A DNA stretch of 64,000 nt from Chloroflexi bacterium HGW-Chloroflexi-10 (GTDB lineage: Bacteria; Chloroflexota; Anaerolineae; Anaerolineales; Anaerolineaceae), in assembly GCA_002840755.1 (NCBI GenBank), contig PHBZ01000034.1, forward strand, positions 1-64,000, written 5' to 3'. This document shows, one piece after another, positions 58,117-64,000 of the stretch. The first letter of the stretch is position 1. Each line of letters begins with the position of its first letter. The position numbers and the translations under genes are program-made. Below the pieces are notes generated by a model. That model was not told where the DNA came from. It saw only the letters and a list, made by a program, of their open reading frames with translations, and made no database searches.

Positions 58117-59526
58117 ATGGCAAAAGTAACCCTGGCAGTTATTGTTGGCAACCGCGATTTTTTCCCGGATCGGTTGGTGACAGAAGCACGCGCTGATATT
58201 CTAAAGTTATTCAGCGAAATGAATATTGAAGCGGTTATTCTGGATGAAAATGCTACTAAACTGGGAGGCGTAGAAACCTATGCGCATGCCAGGATTTGTG
58301 CTGAACTCTTCAAAAAGAATGCTGATCGCATCGATGGCATCCTTGTCTCCCTGCCCAATTTTGGGGATGAGAAGGGTGTCGCCGATACCATCAAGCTCTC
58401 CGGGTTGAATGTACCCATTCTGGTACAGGCTTACCCGGATGACCTTAACCAACTCACCGTTGAGCGCCGCCGTGATGGATTCTGCGGCAAGATTTCGGTA
58501 TGCAATGACCTGCGCCAATACGGTTTTGCATACAGTCTGACCGACCTGCACACAGTTCACCCACTAACCCCTGCCTTCCGGGCGGATCTTACAAAATTTA
58601 CCGGCGTTTGCCGCGTGGTAAAAGGACTCAAAAACGCCCGTTTCGGAGCCATCGGCGCACGCCCTGGCAACTTCAACACCATGCGTTTCAGCGAGAAAAT
58701 GCTGCAATCCTTCGGGATGAGTGTGGTCACCGTGGATTTCTCCGAAATCTTAGGCAATGCTACGCGCCTTTCTGATGACGATGCGCGCGTAAAGGCGAAG
58801 CTAAGCTCTATTCGCGGCTACGCCAAATCCGATTCGGTGCCAGCTCAGGCAATGGTGCGTATGTCTAAGTTAGGTTTGGTGATTGATGATTGGATGAAAG
58901 AAAATGATCTCACCGCCAGCGCTATTCAATGTTGGAACTCTTTGCAGCAGAATTACCATATCAATGTCTGTACGCTGATGAGCATGATGAGCGAGCAATT
59001 GATGCCCTCGGCCTGCGAGGTGGATATCACCGGTGTAGCTTCAATGTATGCCCTGCAGCTGGCTTCGGGCACACCCAGCGCGCTGGTGGACTGGAACAAT
59101 AACTATGGCGGTGACCCGGATAAATGTGTACTGTTTCATTGCGGTAACTGGGCCAAGAGCTTCCTGCCGGATATTGAAATTAAGAACGCGGAAATTCTGG
59201 CAACCACATTGGGCACAGAGAATACCTACGGCGCTGTAGCCGGACGTACACCGGCTGGACCGATGACCTATGCGCGTATCAGCACCGATGATACCCACGG
59301 AATTATCCGTACTTACATGGGTGAAGGTGAATTCACCGACGATCCATTCGAAACGTTTGGTGCGCGGGCAGTGATTCACACGCCCGGTTTACAAAAGTTG
59401 ATGCGCCATATCTGCAAAAACGGATTCGAACATCATTGTGCCATGAATGCTTCCCATTCTGCCAGTGTGCTGGAAGAAGCATTTGAAAACTACTTTGGTT
59501 GGGATGTGTATCGCCATCAAGGCTAG
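58117..59526 (+). CDS. L-fucose/L-arabinose-isomerase-fold protein
   Basis: 469 residues. Two N-terminal Rossmann-like domains with DGILVSLPNFGDEKGVADTI, GKISVCNDLRQYGFAYSL, AVRP-like IGARPGNFNTMRFSEKM, then the metal-binding C-terminal half: SACEVDITGVASMYALQLAS, DWNNNYGGDPDKCVLFHCGN, TYARISTDDTHG and HHCAMNASHSASVLEEAFEN. The metal ligands are typically Glu/Asp/His at these places. Substrate class: aldose-ketose isomerase, e.g. fucose, arabinose or sulfoquinovose-type isomerases. Which one cannot be said. AAGGAG upstream; 22 bases after the SAF oxidoreductase. Confidence 0.85.
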   Translation: MAKVTLAVIVGNRDFFPDRLVTEARADILKLFSEMNIEAVILDENATKLGGVETYAHARICAELFKKNADRIDGILVSLPNFGDEKGVADTIKLSGLNVPILVQAYPDDLNQLTVERRRDGFCGKISVCNDLRQYGFAYSLTDLHTVHPLTPAFRADLTKFTGVCRVVKGLKNARFGAIGARPGNFNTMRFSEKMLQSFGMSVVTVDFSEILGNATRLSDDDARVKAKLSSIRGYAKSDSVPAQAMVRMSKLGLVIDDWMKENDLTASAIQCWNSLQQNYHINVCTLMSMMSEQLMPSACEVDITGVASMYALQLASGTPSALVDWNNNYGGDPDKCVLFHCGNWAKSFLPDIEIKNAEILATTLGTENTYGAVAGRTPAGPMTYARISTDDTHGIIRTYMGEGEFTDDPFETFGARAVIHTPGLQKLMRHICKNGFEHHCAMNASHSASVLEEAFENYFGWDVYRHQG

Positions 59527-59612
59527 GGCCTGATTACGCAGAAATTAGTTCCATTGTAAGTTCATAGGAGGTGAAAGGTTATTGATGCTTTTATAGGATT
59601 GTTAAAACGAAA

Positions 59613-59649
59613 GGTACAGAATATCTACTTTGGATCGACATTCTGTACC
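59613..59649 (+). other. Hairpin in the leader of the sugar-binding protein gene
   Basis: GGTACAGAAT (59613-59622) pairs with ATTCTGTACC (59640-59649) around a 17-base loop. No U-tract. Lies 60 bases before the binding-protein start and could shield its mRNA from the 5' side. Confidence 0.45.
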
Positions 59650-59658
59650 CTTGTGGAA

Positions 59659-59673
59659 TGTGGTAAAACCACA
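59659..59673 (+). promoter_or_regulatory. Palindrome before the sugar-binding protein gene
   Basis: TGTGGTAAAACCACA: six-base arms TGTGGT/ACCACA with an AAA centre. Half sites look like those of the GntR operator at 52529-52544 (AGTGGT/ACCACT) but spaced by three rather than four bases. Function unproven. Confidence 0.4.
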
Positions 59674-59708
59674 CTTAATCAATTTTACTTGAAAATCTAA
59701 GAGGAGAA

Positions 59709-60809
59709 ATGATGAAATCAATATTTCGGTTACTAAGCGTCACTTTGTTGATGGCTATGCTCTTAAGTGCTTGCGCACCTGCGGCTGTTCCTGTCGCTGC
59801 CCCTGAAACCGTTGTCGAGACCAAAATTGTAGAAGTTGAAAAAACCGTTGTGGTTGAGGTTGAAGTGGCTGCACCTGAAGAAGACCTTTCCCTTTGCTTT
59901 GCCTTCCAGGATCTGGAAACTGAATTCTGGCAGGCTGGATACAAAGCCATTACAGAAACCCTGGCTTCTAAGGGCATTAAAGTGATTGAAGTTAATTCAA
60001 ACGAAGACGCCAACAAGCAACTGGAGCAGGTAAAAGATTGTATTGCTCAGAATGTGTCCGGTATTATGGTCATCCCCGTAGATGGCTCAATTGCCCTGAC
60101 CCTGATTTCTGAAGCCAATAAAGCTGGAATTCCGATCGGTATCTTCAACCGTCCTCCCCAGAACGAAGATGGGGATGCCCTGGTAGTTGTAGCAGATAAC
60201 CGTTCCATCGCTCGCCAGGCTGTAGAATATATGGCCGAACAGGCAAAAATCCAGGTTGCAGAAACCGGCAAGAAAATGACTCCCCTGATCATGGTGGGGG
60301 ATCTGGGTGACCCCAATGCCGTAGGCCGCAAACAGGGCTTCTATGATGTCATTGAAAAGAATCCTGATTTGTTTAATGCACCGGTTGAAGTTCAAACCAA
60401 GTGGGATGCTGCCGTGGCTGAAGCCGGTTTACGCGATGCCATGACAGCCAACCCGGATGTCGATTTCCTGTTTACATCTTCCGATTTCATGTTCCCCCTG
60501 ATCCAGGGTGTTTTGGAACCTCTGGATAAATGGAAAAAAGTTGGTGAAGAAGGTCATGTCATTATGGGTGGTTTGGATGGCGATAAAACCGCTTGTGGTT
60601 TGATCAAAGATGGTTGGATTGAAGCCACCGGTGTTCAAGACCTGTACTTTGAAGCCGATTCCCTGATGCAATCGATCCTGGCTTCCATCGCCCTGGATGA
60701 AACCAATCCGGACAAATGGATTCCTGATCCTGGCTTTGCTCTGACTCAAGGAAATCTGGCAACTCGCGAAAACGATATGTGGGGCTGCAAACTCTATAAT
60801 GGTAAATAG
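59709..60809 (+). CDS. Periplasmic sugar-binding lipoprotein (RbsB-like)
   Basis: 366 residues, ATG 59709 or 59712 with GAGGAG upstream. Lipobox LLSACAP. Val/Glu-rich linker, then the peripla_BP_4 type domain: LCFAFQDLETEFWQAGYKAI, NVSGIMVIPVDGSIALTLIS, PQNEDGDALVVVADNRSIAR and a KWDAAVAEAGLRDAM segment. RbsB-like binding proteins feed a sugar to the RbsC/RbsA importer. The ligand of this one is unknown. Followed by a perfect hairpin that could raise its mRNA level above that of the permease. Confidence 0.92.
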   Translation: MMKSIFRLLSVTLLMAMLLSACAPAAVPVAAPETVVETKIVEVEKTVVVEVEVAAPEEDLSLCFAFQDLETEFWQAGYKAITETLASKGIKVIEVNSNEDANKQLEQVKDCIAQNVSGIMVIPVDGSIALTLISEANKAGIPIGIFNRPPQNEDGDALVVVADNRSIARQAVEYMAEQAKIQVAETGKKMTPLIMVGDLGDPNAVGRKQGFYDVIEKNPDLFNAPVEVQTKWDAAVAEAGLRDAMTANPDVDFLFTSSDFMFPLIQGVLEPLDKWKKVGEEGHVIMGGLDGDKTACGLIKDGWIEATGVQDLYFEADSLMQSILASIALDETNPDKWIPDPGFALTQGNLATRENDMWGCKLYNGK

Positions 60810-60826
60810 TTAGCAAATGGTTTTTA

Positions 60827-60855
60827 CATGGCGGCGGAATTTTTCCGCCGCCATG
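60827..60855 (+). other. Perfect 13-bp hairpin between binding protein and permease genes
   Basis: CATGGCGGCGGAA (60827-60839) pairs with TTCCGCCGCCATG (60843-60855), loop TTT, no U-tract. Such stem-loops after a binding-protein gene often protect the upstream mRNA so that binding protein exceeds permease. Confidence 0.65.
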
Positions 60856-60883
60856 GCTAAACCAGAAAATAGAAAGGAATGGA

Positions 60884-61960
60884 ATGGAAGGAAATACCGC
60901 AAGAACACATTTAGTCTGGAATTCCATCGGACAATTTTTTCGAAACTCGTTATTATCTGAGAACTTTATTCTCTATTTATCTATTATCTATTTTTTGTTC
61001 CTGATTCCTTTTGTGCCTAAAATTGCTAGCCAGACTAATCTGGAAAATCTGTTATCAAATATCTGGCCCTTGTTTGCTGTGGCTATTGGGCAAACAATCG
61101 TTTTAATTATTGCCGGAATTGATCTCTCACAAGGCGCTATTATTTCATTTACCAGTGTGATTGGCGCCATGTTCATTGCAGAAAAAGTGGACCCGGCTGT
61201 TTTTTCCAAAGCACCGATCTGGGGCACCCTGCTTTTTGAAGACGGTGCGCTGCTTGCACATATACCAGCAGGCGTTCCATTGGCGATTGTTGCCATGTTA
61301 TTAGCCGGGGTTATGATTGGTTTGTTGAATGGTGTTGTAATTGCTTTCTTCAAAATACCCGCTTTTATGGTTACATTAGTAACTCAGATGCTATTTGGAG
61401 CGGGAGCTATCTTTATCGTAAAGTCGGAAAACATCATCAATTTACCGGCGAGTTTTATTGAAATTGGTACGGGCGGTTTTGGTTTGATTAGCTATTCATT
61501 TTTGGTGACCGTCGTGCTGGCAATTGTGGCACATTTTATTCTGGCGCGGACCATTTTTGGACGGTGGCTGTATGCTATTGGCACCAATCTACGTGCCTCG
61601 GTTGTTTCCGGTATTCCAACCCAGCGTGTGATTATACTGGCTTATACATTTAGCGGTTTCTGCGCTGCCGTTGCTTCTGTTATTTATTCTTCCCGGATGA
61701 TGATGGGACGACCAACCCTGGGTGGTTCCTTTTTGCTTGATATTATTGGCGGAGCGGTGATTGGAGGATCCAGTCTTTCCGGCGGTAAGGGAAAGGTAAT
61801 CTGGACGCTGTATGGGGTGATATTTTTACAATTGCTGGGTAACAGTCTGCGCCTGTTGAATGTGTCATTTTTTACCACTGAAATTGTTAAAGGTTCGGTG
61901 ATCTTGTTAGCGGCACTCATTGACGTTACACGTACGCGTCTTCTGGCTCGAAATGTATAA
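60884..61960 (+). CDS. ABC transporter permease (RbsC-like)
   Basis: 358 residues with about ten membrane segments. BPD_transp_2 motifs: ALIIAGIDLSQGAII-type IIAGIDLSQGAIISFTSV, LAGVMIGLLNGVVIAFFKIP, AFMVTLVTQMLFG, GTNLRASVVSGIPTQRVIIL and IIGGAVIGGSSLSGGKGKVI. Permease of the ribose/xylose-type family. AAAGGA upstream of ATG 60884. A second permease follows the ATPase, so the transmembrane part may be a heterodimer. Confidence 0.92.
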   Translation: MEGNTARTHLVWNSIGQFFRNSLLSENFILYLSIIYFLFLIPFVPKIASQTNLENLLSNIWPLFAVAIGQTIVLIIAGIDLSQGAIISFTSVIGAMFIAEKVDPAVFSKAPIWGTLLFEDGALLAHIPAGVPLAIVAMLLAGVMIGLLNGVVIAFFKIPAFMVTLVTQMLFGAGAIFIVKSENIINLPASFIEIGTGGFGLISYSFLVTVVLAIVAHFILARTIFGRWLYAIGTNLRASVVSGIPTQRVIILAYTFSGFCAAVASVIYSSRMMMGRPTLGGSFLLDIIGGAVIGGSSLSGGKGKVIWTLYGVIFLQLLGNSLRLLNVSFFTTEIVKGSVILLAALIDVTRTRLLARNV

Positions 61961-61973
61961 GTTGGAGAATGGA

Positions 61974-63497
61974 ATGAGCGATATAGCTTTAAGTTTTCGT
62001 CAAATTCATAAAAGTTTTTTTGGGGTTTCCGTACTGCAGGATATCAGTTTTGATATCACCAAGGGGCATATTTTGGGGTTGATTGGGGAGAACGGAGCAG
62101 GAAAATCCACCTTGATGAATATTCTTGGTGGTGTGGTTCCTTTTGATCGCGGGGAAATCTCACTGCATGGTTCCTTCTATAAACCAAACAATCCGGAGGA
62201 AGCCACTCAAAAAGGAATATCGTTTATCCACCAGGAATTGAATTTGTTTACCAATCTATCCATTGCGGAAAATCTGTTTATTAATAATTTCCCAAAGCCA
62301 GGCCGTTTACCTTTTATTAACCGGCGTGAAATGATTACTAAAACGAGTGAATATTTAAAACTGGTTGACCTGACCTTATCACCGGATACCCTGGTAGAAA
62401 AACTGTCTCCCGGGGAACGCCAATTGGTAGAAGTGGCCAAAGCACTCAGCACCGAGGCTTCCATTATTATTTTTGATGAGCCTACTACATCCCTGACCAA
62501 TCGGGAAACAGAACGATTATTTGAAATTATTCAACGTTTACACGAAGCAGGCCATACGATTATCTACATCTCGCATATTTTAGGCGATGTTTTGAAATTG
62601 GCCAATGAAATAGCCGTATTACGGGATGGTCAATTAATCAACCATGGACCGCGCGCTGAATATACAATCAGCCGCATGATTACCCAAATGGTAGGACGCG
62701 AGATCAATCAGATTTACCCTGATCACAACACTGTGCCGGAAAAAGAAGCATTACTGGAAGTAAAAAATCTATCAAGAGCTGGAATTGTTAAAGATATTAA
62801 TTTCGTCCTGCATAAACAAGAAATATTGGGAATTTTCGGGCTGATGGGCTCGGGGCGTTCGGAGATGGCCCAGATTATTTTTGGCCTGGAATCGAGTGAA
62901 CATGGCGAAATTATTTTGCAAGGCAAAGCAGCAAAGAAATTATCACCAAAATTGAGTATTCAGCAGAAATTGGGCTTTGTTACAGAGAATCGCCGGGAGG
63001 ACGGTTTATTGATGACCGCTTCAGTGGCAGATAATTTAGCATTGGTTGCTCTGGATTTTCATAAAGGTCCTTTTAATACCGTTACGCAAACCTCATTAAA
63101 ACAGGCGGTTCAAGAAATTGCTGATAAATTAACGATCAAAAGCAGCAATATTTTTAAGAATTTTGCCAAAGGTCTTTCGGGCGGTAATCAACAAAAAGTA
63201 GTTTTGGGTAAATGGCTATTAACCCGCCCTAATATTTTGATTGTAGATGAACCTACTCGAGGCGTCGATGTAGGCGCAAAGTTTGAAATTTATACCATTC
63301 TTAATAATATTTCTGCCACTGGCGCGGGGGTGTTGTTTATTTCTTCAGAGATTGAAGAACTGCTGGGAATGTGTGATCGGATATTGGTCATGTCTTATGG
63401 TGAAATCGTTGGATCGATGGAAAGAGCAAGCTTTAATCGCGAAGAAATCCTGCGAATGGCTTTCAGGGAGCATAACAATGATAACGAAAACAAATAA
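61974..63497 (+). CDS. ABC transporter ATPase with two nucleotide-binding domains (RbsA-like)
   Basis: 507 residues from ATG 61974 (GGAG seven bases upstream; the longer frame overlaps the permease). First NBD: Walker A GENGAGKSTLMN, LSPGERQLVEVAKAL signature, Walker B IIIFDEPTTSL. Second NBD: degenerate Walker A GLMGSGRSEMAQII, LSGGNQQKVVLGKWL signature, ILIVDEPTRGVDVGAK. This is the RbsA/XylG/MglA type. Energises import through the two adjacent permeases. Its end overlaps the next start by 20 bases. Confidence 0.93.
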   Translation: MSDIALSFRQIHKSFFGVSVLQDISFDITKGHILGLIGENGAGKSTLMNILGGVVPFDRGEISLHGSFYKPNNPEEATQKGISFIHQELNLFTNLSIAENLFINNFPKPGRLPFINRREMITKTSEYLKLVDLTLSPDTLVEKLSPGERQLVEVAKALSTEASIIIFDEPTTSLTNRETERLFEIIQRLHEAGHTIIYISHILGDVLKLANEIAVLRDGQLINHGPRAEYTISRMITQMVGREINQIYPDHNTVPEKEALLEVKNLSRAGIVKDINFVLHKQEILGIFGLMGSGRSEMAQIIFGLESSEHGEIILQGKAAKKLSPKLSIQQKLGFVTENRREDGLLMTASVADNLALVALDFHKGPFNTVTQTSLKQAVQEIADKLTIKSSNIFKNFAKGLSGGNQQKVVLGKWLLTRPNILIVDEPTRGVDVGAKFEIYTILNNISATGAGVLFISSEIEELLGMCDRILVMSYGEIVGSMERASFNREEILRMAFREHNNDNENK

Positions 63498-64000
63498 TCG
63501 TATTCTTTTGCTTATTCTCAAAAATATGCCGGTGATTTTATTTATAATAATCTTCATTGGATTCAGTTTATTGGATCACCGTTTTTTCACCGCGCAAAAT
63601 TTTGATAACATATTACGTTCTTCTTCATTTGTAGGTATTCTGGCTGTTGGGATGACCCTCGTGTTGCTGACAGGTGGAATTGACCTCTCTGTAGGCGCAA
63701 TCATGTATGTAGCCGGTGGGTTGATCGGTATTATGCTGGAACAGAACTTCAATTTATGGCTATCCATTTCAGTTGGGTTGCTTTCCGGGATTGTCTTTGG
63801 TTTATTCAATGCTTTTATCATTACCAAACTTAAGATCATTCCCTTTATGGCAACCTTAGGTACACTGACAGCCGGGCGCGGGTTAGCTTTATTGATAACC
63901 CATTCGCGTGCGTTATCCTTTCCCGCTTCGATAAAAGTAGGCGCGGTAAAGGTGTTTGACCTTATTCCGGTTCCTGTATTGATTTTCCTGATTGTGGTAA
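63478..64000 (+). CDS. Second RbsC-like ABC permease (3' end outside window)
   Basis: ATG 63478 lies within the end of the ATPase gene (AGGGAG upstream) and the frame stays open to the window edge, 174 codons. Hydrophobic helices and the motifs LTGGIDLSVGAIMYV, GLFNAFIITKLKIIPFMATL and a matching TLGTLTAGRGLALL are those of BPD_transp_2 permeases. It differs from the first permease, so the importer probably uses a heterodimeric channel as in LsrC/LsrD. Confidence 0.88.
   Translation, partial: MITKTNNRILLLILKNMPVILFIIIFIGFSLLDHRFFTAQNFDNILRSSSFVGILAVGMTLVLLTGGIDLSVGAIMYVAGGLIGIMLEQNFNLWLSISVGLLSGIVFGLFNAFIITKLKIIPFMATLGTLTAGRGLALLITHSRALSFPASIKVGAVKVFDLIPVPVLIFLIVV

Noticed and set aside
58117..59526. 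Sulfoquinovose (SqvD/SftI-like) isomerase
   Set aside because: The fold would fit, but no sulfolactaldehyde, transaldolase or sulfonate genes are in the operon.
1..64000. CRISPR arrays, tRNA and rRNA genes, IS elements
   Set aside because: Reading both strands of intergenic regions gave no direct-repeat arrays, cloverleaf sequences with CCA or GGTTCGA context, or transposase-like ORFs.

Overview
The window (about 48-50% GC by eye) looks like a chromosomal stretch of a Chloroflexota bacterium, most likely class Anaerolineae. This is inferred from gene style and not proven. The main hints are lipoproteins with Pro/Thr-rich linkers and WD-like propellers, many stand-alone GNAT and aminoglycoside-phosphotransferase-like genes, a DUF190-CBS protein beside crcB, and several ABC sugar importers with carbohydrate regulators. 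No rRNA, tRNA, CRISPR array, transposase or phage module was found.

Layout. 1-2.2 kb: 3' end of a secreted Ig-like repeat protein (frameshifted near its end), then a small Tat-leader protein and a strong hairpin. 2.3-6.9 kb: an operon of Ldh-type dehydrogenase, DinB/ClbS-like and HD proteins, then a large WD40-like lipoprotein. 7-18.4 kb: an accessory zone with phosphotransferase, MazEF, GNATs, a mycothiol-isomerase-like protein, DUF2177/TspO-like membrane proteins, a VanZ-GNAT fusion and three damaged genes (S66 peptidase, an unknown gene, a GGDEF remnant). 18.4-30.4 kb: mixed housekeeping and accessory genes (HIT, TrpS, RlmI-like, a nuclease, CPBP protease, a TetR pair with a perfect operator) and a fluoride-riboswitch operon (crcB, DUF190-4xCBS, a small PII/CutA-like protein). 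30.4-41 kb: hypotheticals, an ammonium transporter just downstream of a two-component system, a lipoprotein, a cytochrome P450 and SurE. 41-44.4 kb: FAD-linked oxidase plus EtfB/EtfA, read as a D-lactate-type dehydrogenase with a bifurcation-type ETF.

44.5-52.5 kb is a minus-strand amino-sugar operon in the order GntR/UTRA regulator, ROK kinase, binding protein, two permeases, two UPF0309 SIS proteins, NagA. A consensus promoter and a DasR/NagR-like palindrome lie in front of it. Its probable job is uptake, phosphorylation and deacetylation of N-acetylhexosamines. The D-lactate-type oxidase directly downstream raises the possibility that lactate-bearing N-acetylmuramate is also used.

52.7-64 kb is a plus-strand carbohydrate operon that I cannot match to a described pathway: two SorC-type regulators with an identical recognition helix, a KdsD-like SIS isomerase, a zinc alcohol dehydrogenase, a COG4091-type SAF oxidoreductase, a fucose/arabinose-isomerase-fold protein, and an RbsB/RbsC/RbsA/RbsC-type ABC importer that runs off the end. 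This is the best candidate for an undescribed catabolic system. The amino-sugar operon with its duplicated SIS proteins is the second.
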